Assembly: GCF_014650715.1 (NCBI RefSeq)
Contig: NZ_BMVM01000018.1
Coordinates: forward strand, 94,194 to 158,193
Length of the DNA stretch: 64,000 bases
Direction: 5' to 3'
DNA from: Streptomyces bluensis
GTDB lineage: Bacteria; Actinomycetota; Actinomycetes; Streptomycetales; Streptomycetaceae
Shown here piece after piece: positions 49,664 through 57,816 of this stretch; position 1 is the first letter of the stretch; each line of letters begins with the position of its first letter. Made by a program: the position numbers and the translations under genes. The notes below the pieces were generated by a model. The model made no database searches and was not told the origin of the DNA. It saw nothing but the letters and a program-made list of their open reading frames with translations.

Positions 49664-50734
49664 GTGAGCACTGCCCCTACGGTGTACGACGTCGCCGCAC
49701 GGTCCGGGGTCTCCATCGCCACCGTGTCCCGGGTGTACCGCAATCCGGACTCCGTCCGCGCCGAGACGCGTGAACGCGTACTGACGGCGGGCCGTGCACT
49801 CGGTTACGTACCGAGCGGCAACGCCCGTGGGCTCGCCAGCCGCTCCACCGGCATCCTCGGTCTCTGCTTCCCGGACTACTCCGACCCGGACACGGAGGCG
49901 ACCGAGGCGGAGGACGAGGACGCGGCCATGCTCTACTCCGACCAGATCATCCGGGGCATGGAACGGGCGGCACGCCGCCACGGTTACGCGCTGCTGATCG
50001 CCGCGTCCCTCAAAGGAGGGCCGGAGAGCCTGGTGGCCAAGGTCGCGGGTCGCGTCGACGGGTTCGCGGCACTCGCCCGTACCGTGCCCACGGAGGAGCT
50101 GGAGGTCATCTCCCGCCGCCAACCCGTGGTGATGCTGGCCGGCCCCCGTGAAGGCACCGATCACCTGGACCATCTGGACCACATCGAGGTCGCCAACTTC
50201 GACGGCCAGAAGGAGCTGACCCGGCACCTCATCGAGGACCACGGCCTGCGCCGCCTCGCGTACATCGGCTCCGCGGAGGAGTCGCCGGACGTGGAGGCCC
50301 GTTTCCGCGGGTATCTCGCCGCGTGCCGGGACGGCGGGCTGGACGTGGGGCCCGAGCCCGATCTGCGGGTGGGGATGATGAGACAGGCCGAGGGCGCACG
50401 CGCCGTGGACGTCCTGTGCGCCTCGGACCGCGAGCGCCCCGAGGCCCTGGTGTTCGCGAACGACCAGATGGCCGTCGGCGCCCTGCACGCGCTGGAGAAG
50501 CGGGGTCTGCGGGTTCCGGAGGACATGGTGGTCACGGGCTTCGACGGCATTCCGCTCAGCCGCCTGGTACGCCCGGCCCTGACCACCGTGCATCAGCCGA
50601 CGCTGCGCATCGGCGAGGAGGCGGTGGAACTGCTGGTGAAGCGGCTGAACGGCGCACGCGATGCCGAGCCGGTCTCCCTGATGCTCCCCGTGACGGTCGT
50701 ACGGCGAGGCAGCTGCGGGTGCGGCAAGGGATAG
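49664..50734 (+). CDS. LacI-family transcriptional regulator
   Basis: A 356-residue sugar-responsive repressor. The HTH reads TVYDVAARSGVSIATVSRVY and the hinge ALGYVPSGNARGLASRSTGI. The C-terminal periplasmic-binding-like domain ends in LTTVHQPTLRIGEEAVELLV. Between them is an unusual acidic run (SDPDTEATEAEDEDAAM) and a triple HLD repeat (TDHLDHLDHIEV). The GTG at 49664 is chosen to fit the HTH; the ATG at 49610 lies inside the operator. It is the last gene of the glucan locus. Confidence 0.93.
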   Translation: MSTAPTVYDVAARSGVSIATVSRVYRNPDSVRAETRERVLTAGRALGYVPSGNARGLASRSTGILGLCFPDYSDPDTEATEAEDEDAAMLYSDQIIRGMERAARRHGYALLIAASLKGGPESLVAKVAGRVDGFAALARTVPTEELEVISRRQPVVMLAGPREGTDHLDHLDHIEVANFDGQKELTRHLIEDHGLRRLAYIGSAEESPDVEARFRGYLAACRDGGLDVGPEPDLRVGMMRQAEGARAVDVLCASDRERPEALVFANDQMAVGALHALEKRGLRVPEDMVVTGFDGIPLSRLVRPALTTVHQPTLRIGEEAVELLVKRLNGARDAEPVSLMLPVTVVRRGSCGCGKG

Positions 50735-50769
50735 TCCCGCAGGTCCCGCACGTCCCGCACGTCCCGCAG
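50734..50769. repeat. Four 9-bp GTCCCGCA(C/G) repeats at the LacI gene's stop
   Basis: The repeat starts on the last base of the stop codon and runs through four near-perfect copies. The same arrangement, 9-bp repeats touching a stop codon, occurs at 813-839. Confidence 0.88.
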
Positions 50770-50979
50770 TCCCAGTCCCCTGCCCGCCCGAGCGGCGTCT
50801 CCAGCCCCGGACCACTCCGGCATCCCACGCTGTGACCCGCGCGTTTGCCGTCAGGAACGATCGCTGCCGGCCCAGCGTCTCAGATACCGTCCGCGCGTCC
50901 GTGCCACACTGCCAGGCCAACCCGTCACCGGCACTGCGCGCCGCCCCGTATCGATGCGACCAAGGGAGCCAAGCCCCCC

Positions 50980-51693
50980 ATGGACACCACCTCGCTGGCC
51001 GACCTCTGGGACGAGGTGTTCGGCAGCCAGCCCGACCCCGACCTCTGGGTCGTGATCGCCACCGCGGCCGTCGCGCTCGCCGCGATCATCCCGCAGGGCG
51101 TCTGGCGGCTCTCGCGCAACGCCATCACCATCGCCCACGAGGGCGGCCACGGACTGGTCGCACTCCTCACCGGACGCACCCTCACGGGCATACGCCTGCA
51201 CTCGGACACCAGCGGTCTCACGGTCAGCCGGGGCAAGCCGACCGGGCTCGGCATGATCCTCACGGCGGCCGCGGGCTACACCGCTCCCCCGCTGCTCGGT
51301 CTCGGCGGTGCCGCGCTGCTCGCCGCCGGGCACATCACCGCGCTGCTGTGGCTGGCCACCGTGCTGCTCGTGGCGATGCTGGTGATGATCCGCAACGCGT
51401 ACGGGGCGCTCACGGTGCTGGTGACCGGCGGCACGTTCGTGCTGGTGTCCTGGCTGACCGGGACGCAGGTGCAGGCGGCGTTCGCGTACGTCGTGGTGTG
51501 GTTCCTGCTGCTGGGCGGCGTACGACCCGCCTTCGAGCTCCAGGCCAAGCGGCGCCGGGGTGGCGCGGGGGACTCGGACGCCGACCAGCTGGCACGGCTG
51601 ACGCACGCACCGGCGGGCATGTGGCTGTTCTTCTTCCACGCGGTGTCGCTGTGCTCGCTGCTGGGCGGGGGACGGTGGCTGTTGGAGGTATGA
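50980..51693 (+). CDS. M50B-like peptidase family membrane protein
   Basis: A 237-residue protein with about six helices. The metalloprotease-like motif AHEGGHGLVALLTG (H-E-x-x-H) lies in the second helix region, as in site-2 protease relatives, but a clear second metal motif (NxxPxxxLDG) is not visible, so activity is uncertain. CAAGGGAG lies upstream of the ATG at 50980. It is a core gene next to aroA. Confidence 0.82.
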   Translation: MDTTSLADLWDEVFGSQPDPDLWVVIATAAVALAAIIPQGVWRLSRNAITIAHEGGHGLVALLTGRTLTGIRLHSDTSGLTVSRGKPTGLGMILTAAAGYTAPPLLGLGGAALLAAGHITALLWLATVLLVAMLVMIRNAYGALTVLVTGGTFVLVSWLTGTQVQAAFAYVVVWFLLLGGVRPAFELQAKRRRGGAGDSDADQLARLTHAPAGMWLFFFHAVSLCSLLGGGRWLLEV

Positions 51694-51804
51694 CCGCCCC
51701 GAAGGGGCGCGGTCACAGGGGCGCAGGGTTCGTGTCGGTGTGTGGCTCCGTCGCGTGGGCGCGACCAGCCACGACGGCGGCGCACCCGAAACACCGCCTC
51801 CCAC

Positions 51805-51810
51805 TAAAGT
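51805..51810 (+). promoter_or_regulatory. Putative -10 element of leaderless aroA
   Basis: TAAAGT ends 7 nt before the aroA ATG and there is no Shine-Dalgarno sequence, which predicts an mRNA beginning at or next to the start codon. The element sits in a CCCACT-AA-AGTGGG inverted repeat (51800-51813). Confidence 0.55.
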
Positions 51811-51817
51811 GGGCCCC

Positions 51818-53134
51818 ATGGCCCCGAACAACGCACACACCGCCCTCTGGCCCGCCCCGCACGCGAGCGGAGCCGTCGACGCGACGGTCCACGTGCCCGG
51901 GTCCAAGTCGGTCACCAACCGCGCCCTGGTGCTGGCCGCCCTCGCCTCCGAGCCCGGCTGGCTGCGCCGCCCGCTGCGGTCCCGTGACACCCTGCTGATG
52001 GCGGCCGCGCTGCGCGCGATGGGTGTGGAGATCGAGGAGGGGATGGGCCCCGAGGGTACCGGCGAGGCTTGGCGTGTGCTCCCCACGGGTCTGCGGGGTC
52101 CCGCCACGGTCGACGTCGGCAACGCCGGCACGGTGATGCGTTTCCTGCCCCCGGTGGCCGCCCTCGCCGACGGTCCCATCCGCTTCGACGGCGACCCCCG
52201 TTCCTACGAGCGCCCTCTGAACGGCGTGATCGACGCCCTGCGCGCCCTCGGTGCCCGTATCGACGACGACGGCCGGGGAGCGCTCCCGCTGACGGTCCAC
52301 GGCGGCGGCGCGCTGGACGGCGGCCCGGTCGAGATCGACGCGTCGTCGTCCTCCCAGTTCGTGTCGGCCCTGCTGCTGTCCGGCCCGCGTTTCAACCAGG
52401 GCGTCGAGGTGCGCCACACCGGCTCGACGCTGCCGTCCCTCCCCCACATCCGTATGACGGTCGACATGCTGCGCGCGGTCGGCGCCCAGGTGGACACCCC
52501 TGAGTCGGGCGGCGAGCCGAACGTCTGGCGGGTGACGCCGGGCGCGCTGCTGGGCCGCGACCTGACCATCGAGCCGGACCTGTCGAACGCCCAGCCGTTC
52601 CTGGCCGCGGCCCTGGTGACCGGCGGCAAGGTCCTCATCCCGGACTGGCCGGCCCGCACCACCCAGCCGGGCGACCAGCTGCGGGAGATCTTCACCGAGA
52701 TGGGCGGTTCCTGCGAACTCACCGAGTACGGGCTGGAGTTCACCGGCTCGGGCGCGGTCCACGGCATCGACGTGGACCTGGGCGAGGTCGGCGAGCTGAC
52801 TCCCGGCATCGCCGCGGTCGCGGCCCTCGCCGACTCCCCGTCGACGCTGCGCGGAGTGTCCCACCTGCGCCTGCACGAGACGGACCGGCTGGCCGCGCTC
52901 ACCAAGGAGATCAACGAGCTCGGCGGCGATGTCACGGAGACCGCCGACGGCCTCCACATCCGTCCGCGCCCGCTGCACGGCGGGGTGTTCCACACGTACG
53001 ACGACCACCGCATGGCCACCGCGGGCGCGATCATCGGCCTCGCGGTGAAGGACGTGCAGATCGAGAACGTGGCGACGACGGCCAAGACCCTGCCGGACTT
53101 CCCCGACCTGTGGACCGGGATGCTCGGGAACTGA
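51818..53134 (+). CDS. aroA: 3-phosphoshikimate 1-carboxyvinyltransferase (EPSP synthase)
   Basis: A 438-residue enzyme of the shikimate pathway that joins PEP to shikimate-3-phosphate. Motifs: VPGSKSVTNRALVLAALA, DVGNAGTVMRFLPPVAALA, HLRLHETDRLAALTKEI and YDDHRMATAGAIIGL. The NAGTVMRFL form is typical of class II or actinobacterial versions, not the plant-like NAGTAMRPL. It is followed within 17 bp by rsgA, an actinobacterial pairing also linked to sigR regulation in S. coelicolor. Confidence 0.97.
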   Translation: MAPNNAHTALWPAPHASGAVDATVHVPGSKSVTNRALVLAALASEPGWLRRPLRSRDTLLMAAALRAMGVEIEEGMGPEGTGEAWRVLPTGLRGPATVDVGNAGTVMRFLPPVAALADGPIRFDGDPRSYERPLNGVIDALRALGARIDDDGRGALPLTVHGGGALDGGPVEIDASSSSQFVSALLLSGPRFNQGVEVRHTGSTLPSLPHIRMTVDMLRAVGAQVDTPESGGEPNVWRVTPGALLGRDLTIEPDLSNAQPFLAAALVTGGKVLIPDWPARTTQPGDQLREIFTEMGGSCELTEYGLEFTGSGAVHGIDVDLGEVGELTPGIAAVAALADSPSTLRGVSHLRLHETDRLAALTKEINELGGDVTETADGLHIRPRPLHGGVFHTYDDHRMATAGAIIGLAVKDVQIENVATTAKTLPDFPDLWTGMLGN

Positions 53135-53150
53135 CGGGCGGACCAGGATC

Positions 53151-54161
53151 ATGCGCCGCTACGGCAAGCACACCGACGAGGACGACGTCCGGGTCCGCCC
53201 CAGCCGCAAGGGCAACCGTCCCCGTACGAGCCTCCGCCCCAAGCACGAGGACGCGGCCGACGGGATGGTCCTCACCGTCGACCGCGGTCGGCTGACCTGC
53301 CTCGTCGAGGACCGCGTGGTCATGGCGATGAAGGCCCGCGAACTGGGCCGCAAGGCCGCGGTGGTCGGCGACCGCGTGGCCCTCGTCGGCGATCTCTCCG
53401 GCCAGAAGGACACGCTCGCCCGCATCGTCCGCATCGCCGAGCGCACCTCCGTACTGCGGCGCACGGCCGACGACGACGATCCGTTCGAGCGCGTCGTCGT
53501 CGCCAACGCCGACCAGCTCGCCATCGTCACCGCCCTCGCCGACCCCGAGCCCCGCCCTCGCCTCATCGACCGCTGCCTGGTCGCGGCGTACGACGGCGGC
53601 CTCGACCCGCTGCTGGTGCTGACGAAGTCGGACCTGGCCCCACCCGACAAACTCCTGGAGCTGTACGGGGACCTGGACATCCCCTACGTCGTCACCAGTC
53701 GCGAGGAGCTGGAGAACGGCGACGCGGCGGACCGGGTACGGGAACAGCTCGACGGCAAGATCACGGCGTTCGTCGGCCACTCGGGCGTGGGCAAGACGAC
53801 GCTGGTCAACGCCCTCGTACCCGAGGAGCGGCGCCGCAGCACCGGACACGTCAACGCGGTGACCGGCCGCGGCCGCCACACGACGACGTCGGCGCTGGCG
53901 CTGCCGCTGACGGAGTCGGACGGCTGGGTGGTCGACACTCCGGGCGTACGGTCCTTCGGTCTGGCGCACATCGATCCGTCCCGCGTGATCCACGCCTTTC
54001 CCGACCTGGAACCGGGAACCGAGGGCTGTCCCCGTGCGTGCAGTCATGACGAACCGGACTGCGCGCTGGACGAGTGGGTGGCGGCGGGGCACGCGGACCC
54101 TGCCCGGCTGTACTCCCTGCGCCGGCTGCTGTCGACGCGGGAGCGCCACGAAGGCGACTGA
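53151..54161 (+). CDS. rsgA: Ribosome small subunit-dependent GTPase A
   Basis: A 336-residue circularly permuted GTPase that helps mature the 30S subunit. An OB-fold (about 35-110) is followed by the permuted G domain: LTKSDLAPP (G4), GHSGVGKTTLVNAL (G1) and DTPGVRSFG (G3). The zinc site CPRACSHDEPDCALDEWVAA, near residues 285-305, lies at the C-terminus. The first 30 residues are basic (RPSRKGNRPRTSLRPK), as in other actinobacterial forms. The start is ATG at 53151 after GGACCAGGA. Confidence 0.96.
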   Translation: MRRYGKHTDEDDVRVRPSRKGNRPRTSLRPKHEDAADGMVLTVDRGRLTCLVEDRVVMAMKARELGRKAAVVGDRVALVGDLSGQKDTLARIVRIAERTSVLRRTADDDDPFERVVVANADQLAIVTALADPEPRPRLIDRCLVAAYDGGLDPLLVLTKSDLAPPDKLLELYGDLDIPYVVTSREELENGDAADRVREQLDGKITAFVGHSGVGKTTLVNALVPEERRRSTGHVNAVTGRGRHTTTSALALPLTESDGWVVDTPGVRSFGLAHIDPSRVIHAFPDLEPGTEGCPRACSHDEPDCALDEWVAAGHADPARLYSLRRLLSTRERHEGD

Positions 54162-54283
54162 CGGAAGGCGGCTGACCTCCGCGTTGTTTGCTCTCGTACG
54201 TGGCCGGTAAGTGCATAATCGCACCGAGCCGATCCTAGTCGGACGAAGCGGTCACGGAACGTGGGGACGTGGGAGGACGAGAC

Positions 54284-54607
54284 ATGGCGTGGCTGCTGGT
54301 CATCGTTGCGGGGATACTGGAGACCGGCTTCGCCGTCTGCCTGAAGCTCTCGCACGGCTTCACCCGGCTCTGGCCGACCATCGCGTTCTGCGCCTTCGCC
54401 CTCGGCAGCTTCGGCCTGCTGACCCTCTCGCTGAAGAAGCTCGACGTGGGCCCCGCGTACGCCGTGTGGACGGGCATCGGGGCGGCCGGCACCGCGATCT
54501 ACGGCATGGTCTTCCTCGGCGACATCGTGTCCACGCTGAAGCTCGTCTCGATCACGCTGGTGATCGTGGGCGTCATCGGGCTCCAACTGTCTGGATCAGC
54601 ACACTAG
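54284..54607 (+). CDS. SMR-family exporter, SugE/Gdx type
   Basis: A 107-residue four-helix exporter of the small multidrug resistance family. The membrane glutamate is in VAGILETGFAVCLKL, and the sequence KLSHGFTRLWPT supports the SugE/Gdx branch, many of which export guanidinium ion. Others move quaternary ammonium compounds. GGGAGGA lies upstream of the ATG at 54284. It converges with a TetR gene, and the two stops overlap by 4 bp, a frequent exporter/repressor pairing though usually in divergent form. Confidence 0.87.
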   Translation: MAWLLVIVAGILETGFAVCLKLSHGFTRLWPTIAFCAFALGSFGLLTLSLKKLDVGPAYAVWTGIGAAGTAIYGMVFLGDIVSTLKLVSITLVIVGVIGLQLSGSAH

Positions 54608-55227
54608 TTGAGTACCCCCGAGCGCGTCGGATGCCGGTGCAGGACGGTGCGCACGAGTGCGGTGACGCCACCCTCGCCCGGGGGCGCGGACACGCAGGAC
54701 AGGGCGACGCGGACGACGAGTTCGCAGGAGCGGACCAGCTCCGCCGACTCGGCCTTCGGGATGCCGGGACCGGAGAGGACGGCGACCGCGCGGTCGCGGG
54801 CCAGGGCCACCAGGTCGGCGGGTGAGGGCAGGGGGCCGTCGGCGCGGCGCTGTGCGGGAACCGCGGACGACGAGGGCACCGCGGTGAGTGTGGGCGCGGG
54901 CAGACGTTCGCTCCAGCAGCCGGTGAGCATGGCCTTGATGAGAGCGTTGCCGCGTGCGGCCGAGACGGTCCACTCGGCAGCGGCGGCCAGGCGCTCGCGA
55001 GGGTCGGCGGGCGTGGCCAGCGCCCGGTCGACACCGGCGAGATAGGCGTCGGCCTCCCGGCGCACCAGGGCGCGCGCAAGCCCCTCCTTGCTGCCGAACT
55101 CGTTGTAGAGGGTCTGCCGGGACACTCCGGCCGCGGCGGCGACGTCGACCATGCGCACCGCGGGCCACGGACGGCGTGCGAGCGCCGTGTAGGCGGCGTC
55201 CAACAGGGATTCCCGCGCTGCAGGCAT
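54604..55227 (-). CDS. TetR-family transcriptional regulator
   Basis: A 207-residue repressor. The HTH covers AARESLLDAAYTALARRPWP and AAAAGVSRQTLYNEFGSKEG, followed by an all-helical ligand domain. The second of two adjacent ATGs (55227) is used because GGGAGG is then at a normal 5-nt distance. It may control the convergent exporter gene, but no palindromic operator was found near either start. Confidence 0.9.
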   Translation of the reverse strand: MPAARESLLDAAYTALARRPWPAVRMVDVAAAAGVSRQTLYNEFGSKEGLARALVRREADAYLAGVDRALATPADPRERLAAAAEWTVSAARGNALIKAMLTGCWSERLPAPTLTAVPSSSAVPAQRRADGPLPSPADLVALARDRAVAVLSGPGIPKAESAELVRSCELVVRVALSCVSAPPGEGGVTALVRTVLHRHPTRSGVLN

Positions 55228-55467
55228 CATCGCCTCCCTCTGCCGAGCGGCGGCTTTGGACCTCAGATTTGACGCGCACTGACGCACTGTCAAGAGTTTT
55301 CGGCGACGCCGAGGGCCTGTGTTCGGCCAACGTGTGCGGTGGCTGCCGGGGGGCGCGTGGCGGCACTCCGCGAAGGCCCCGGGGAGGAGCGCCCCTCAGG
55401 CGGAGGTCCCGTGGTGATCCCCGAGGGCGTGTGGCCGGATCCATGACCTGCCGGATACGGTTCCCCC

Positions 55468-56268
55468 ATGCCCGACTATCTCGATGACCTGCGGCTCGCC
55501 CATGTCCTGGCGGACGCCGCCGACGCCGCGACCATGGACCGGTTCAAGGCGCTCGACCTCAAGGTCGAGACGAAGCCGGACATGACACCGGTGAGCGAGG
55601 CCGACAGAGCCGCCGAGGAACTGATCCGCGGCCAGCTCCAGCGTGCCCGGCCGCGTGACGCGATCCTCGGCGAGGAGTACGGCATCGAGGGCACGGGCCC
55701 GCGCCGCTGGGTCGTCGACCCGATCGACGGCACCAAGAACTACGTCCGCGGAGTCCCGGTGTGGGCCACGCTGATCGCGTTGATGGAGGCGGGCGCGGGC
55801 GGCTACCAGCCGGTCGTCGGCGTCGTCTCGGCCCCCGCACTCGGCCGCCGCTGGTGGGCGGCGAAGGGGCACGGCGCGTTCTCCGGCCGCAGTCTGTCCT
55901 CCGCGTCCCGCCTCCATGTCTCGCGCGTCACCAAGCTGTCCGACGCGTCCTTCGCGTACTCCTCCCTGAGCGGCTGGGAGGAGCAGGGCCGGCTCGACGG
56001 CTTCCTGGACCTCACCCGCGAGGTGTGGCGCACGCGCGCGTACGGCGACTTCTGGCCGTACATGATGGTCGCCGAGGGGTCCGTGGACCTCTGCGCCGAA
56101 CCCGAGTTGTCTCTCTGGGACATGGCGGCCACCGCGATCGTCGTCACCGAGGCGGGCGGCACCTTCACGGGCCTCGACGGCCGCCCCGGCCCGCACAGCG
56201 GCAACGCGGCGGCGTCGAACGGGCTGCTCCACGACGAGTTGCTGGGGTATCTGAACCAGCAGTACTGA
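55468..56268 (+). CDS. hisN: Histidinol-phosphatase, inositol monophosphatase family
   Basis: A 266-residue Mg-dependent phosphatase. The metal sites are GEEYGIEG, VVDPIDGTKNYVRGVP and SLWDMAATAIVVTEAGG. In Streptomyces the ortholog at this place (near aroA and rsgA) is HisN, which makes L-histidinol from its phosphate. Other family members act on inositol phosphates or PAP; the VPVWATL stretch and the context favour HisN. It looks leaderless: TACGGT (55456-55461) is 6 nt before the ATG and there is no ribosome site. Confidence 0.9.
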   Translation: MPDYLDDLRLAHVLADAADAATMDRFKALDLKVETKPDMTPVSEADRAAEELIRGQLQRARPRDAILGEEYGIEGTGPRRWVVDPIDGTKNYVRGVPVWATLIALMEAGAGGYQPVVGVVSAPALGRRWWAAKGHGAFSGRSLSSASRLHVSRVTKLSDASFAYSSLSGWEEQGRLDGFLDLTREVWRTRAYGDFWPYMMVAEGSVDLCAEPELSLWDMAATAIVVTEAGGTFTGLDGRPGPHSGNAAASNGLLHDELLGYLNQQY

Positions 56269-56284
56269 GTCGCACGGGGCCAGA

Positions 56285-56317
56285 GTGATCCGCGAGTGAT
56301 CCACGAGTGATCCACAA
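56285..56317. repeat. Three 11-bp GTGATCCACGA-type repeats after hisN
   Basis: Three head-to-tail copies with one or two differences, 16 bp after the hisN stop. They resemble the 11-bp repeats at 63878. Confidence 0.85.
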
Positions 56318-56449
56318 GCGCCCCCGACTGGCTACGTGCGCCCTCTTGTTGGCCTCCTCTTTCGCCTGGGACTCTGAGAGCCCCCACTTGTGAATTTGTG
56401 AATCCCTGAGTCGACCTCATGGGGATTCTCTAGGAGGTGGCTCAACCCC

Positions 56450-56842
56450 ATGCTCGTCCGCGACGCCATGAGCACGGTGGTCCTCACCATCGGCCCCGAC
56501 CACACGCTCCGCCAGGCCGCCACCCTGATGTCCGCCCGCAGGGTCGGCGCGGCCGTGGTGTTCGACCCGGACGCCGGCGGAGTCGGCATCCTGACCGAAC
56601 GCGACATCCTCAACTCCGTCGGCCTGGGTCAGAGCCCGGACACCGAGCGGGCGCACGCCCACACCACCACCGACGTCGTGTTCGCCACACCGTCCTGGAC
56701 CCTGGAGGACGCCGCCCGCGCCATGACCCACGGCGGCTTCCGCCATCTCGTCGTCCTCGACGGCGACGAACCCGTCGGCATCGTCTCGGTCCGCGACATC
56801 ATCCGCTGCTGGGCTCCGGCACGGCAGCCCGCACCCGCCTGA
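56450..56842 (+). CDS. CBS-domain protein
   Basis: A 130-residue protein made of two CBS motifs: VRDAMSTVVLTIGPDHTLRQ with GVGILTERDIL, and TWTLEDAARAMTHGGFRHLV with VGIVSVRDIIR. Such stand-alone pairs sense adenosyl nucleotides (AMP, ATP, SAM). AGGAGGTGG precedes the ATG. Its partner protein is unknown. Confidence 0.92.
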   Translation: MLVRDAMSTVVLTIGPDHTLRQAATLMSARRVGAAVVFDPDAGGVGILTERDILNSVGLGQSPDTERAHAHTTTDVVFATPSWTLEDAARAMTHGGFRHLVVLDGDEPVGIVSVRDIIRCWAPARQPAPA

Positions 56843-57009
56843 CCGGTGAAGACCAGCATGCGCCAACGGGCCGGAACTCCCCTGGAGTCCCGGCCCGTCT
56901 CCTCCGGCAAGCGGTCCAACCCCGGACAGCCGCTCAGGGCCTGGACAGCGGCTTCCAGGCGCTTGCCGAAGTCTCCGTCAGCCTGACGGAAGCGTTCCCG
57001 ACCCTACAA

Positions 57010-57022
57010 TAGACACTGTCTA
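57010..57022. promoter_or_regulatory. Palindrome upstream of the Fur-family gene
   Basis: TAGACACTGTCTA is a perfect 6-1-6 palindrome 67 bp before the start. Its size suits a Fur-family dimer and it may be an autoregulatory operator. Confidence 0.55.
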
Positions 57023-57088
57023 AGTCAAGGGTGATTCCAAAGTCACACACGTTCGGAATCTGGTCCTCTTGCCTGTTACGCTGGTCTT

Positions 57089-57505
57089 ATGAGTGACCTT
57101 CTGGAACGGCTACGCGGACGCGGATGGCGCATGACCGCGCAGCGGCGCGTCGTGGCCGAGGTCCTCGACGGCGATCACGTCCACCTGACGGCCGACGAGG
57201 TGCACGCGCGGGCCGTGGTCAAGCTGCCCGAGATCTCCCGGGCAACCGTCTACAACACCCTGGGCGAGCTGGTCTCCCTCGGTGAGGTGCTTGAGGTGAC
57301 CACGGACAGGCGTGCCAAGCGTTACGACCCGAACGCGCACCGTCCGCACCACCACCTGGTCTGCGCCCAGTGCGGCGCGATCCGTGACGTCCACCCGACG
57401 GGCAACCCCCTCGCCGACCTCCCCGACTCGGAGCGCTTCGGCTTCACGGTGTCGGACGTCGAGGTGACGTACCGAGGCGTGTGCCCCAACTGCGCGGCCG
57501 CGTAG
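57089..57505 (+). CDS. Fur-family metalloregulator, PerR/CatR-like
   Basis: A 138-residue metal-dependent repressor. The winged helix includes MTAQRRVVAEVLDGDHVHLT and ISRATVYNTLGELVSLGEV. Metal sites are seen in the His cluster HRPHHHLVCAQCG and in VCPNC at the C-terminus (two Cys pairs for structural zinc). PerR-type members sense peroxide by oxidising a His ligand. S. coelicolor CatR is a candidate ortholog by position, but no catalase gene follows here. It appears leaderless: TACGCT (57077-57082) is 6 nt before the ATG. Confidence 0.92.
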   Translation: MSDLLERLRGRGWRMTAQRRVVAEVLDGDHVHLTADEVHARAVVKLPEISRATVYNTLGELVSLGEVLEVTTDRRAKRYDPNAHRPHHHLVCAQCGAIRDVHPTGNPLADLPDSERFGFTVSDVEVTYRGVCPNCAAA

Positions 57506-57621
57506 GAGCCTTACTCACTCCCCGGCTCTCAGCCGTGAGCCCCTGCTGCCGCCGCTGCCACCAACTACAAATCGACATATCAACTCACGGTCACGTGTAA
57601 AACACAGTCACGCGTAAAACA

Positions 57622-57659
57622 CTGAGGGGTCGGAACTCTTACGAGTTCCGACCCCTCAG
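57622..57659. terminator. Long hairpin between the Fur gene and tRNA-fMet
   Basis: CTGAGGGGTCGGAACTC, TTAC, and its exact complement: a 17-bp perfect stem. It ends 7 bp from the tRNA 3' end and should stop transcription of both the tRNA (minus) and the Fur gene (plus). Confidence 0.9.
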
Positions 57660-57665
57660 GATCAG

Positions 57666-57739
57666 TAGCGGGGACAGGATTTGAACCTGCGACCTCTGGG
57701 TTATGAGCCCAGCGAGCTACCGAGCTGCTCCACCCCGCG
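57666..57739 (-). tRNA. Initiator tRNA-Met(CAT), copy 1
   Basis: The 74-nt gene (no encoded CCA) starts CGCGGGGTGGAGCAGCTCGG on the minus strand. It has the initiator marks: no Watson-Crick pair at 1-72 (C against T), three G-C pairs in the anticodon stem and anticodon CAT in GGGCTCATAACCC. An identical copy is at 60028-60101. Confidence 0.97.
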
Positions 57740-57816
57740 TCGATGAACGCAACATTACGTCAGCAACGCGGACCCGTGCAAATCCGTTCCGGAGGCCCGG
57801 CACGAAGCCGGGTGCC

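Noticed and set aside
54190..54283. Guanidine riboswitch before the SugE/Gdx-type gene
   Set aside because: There are GGACGA and GGGACG motifs, but I could not pair the two ACGR-loop hairpins of the type II switch nor find the conserved cores of types I and III.
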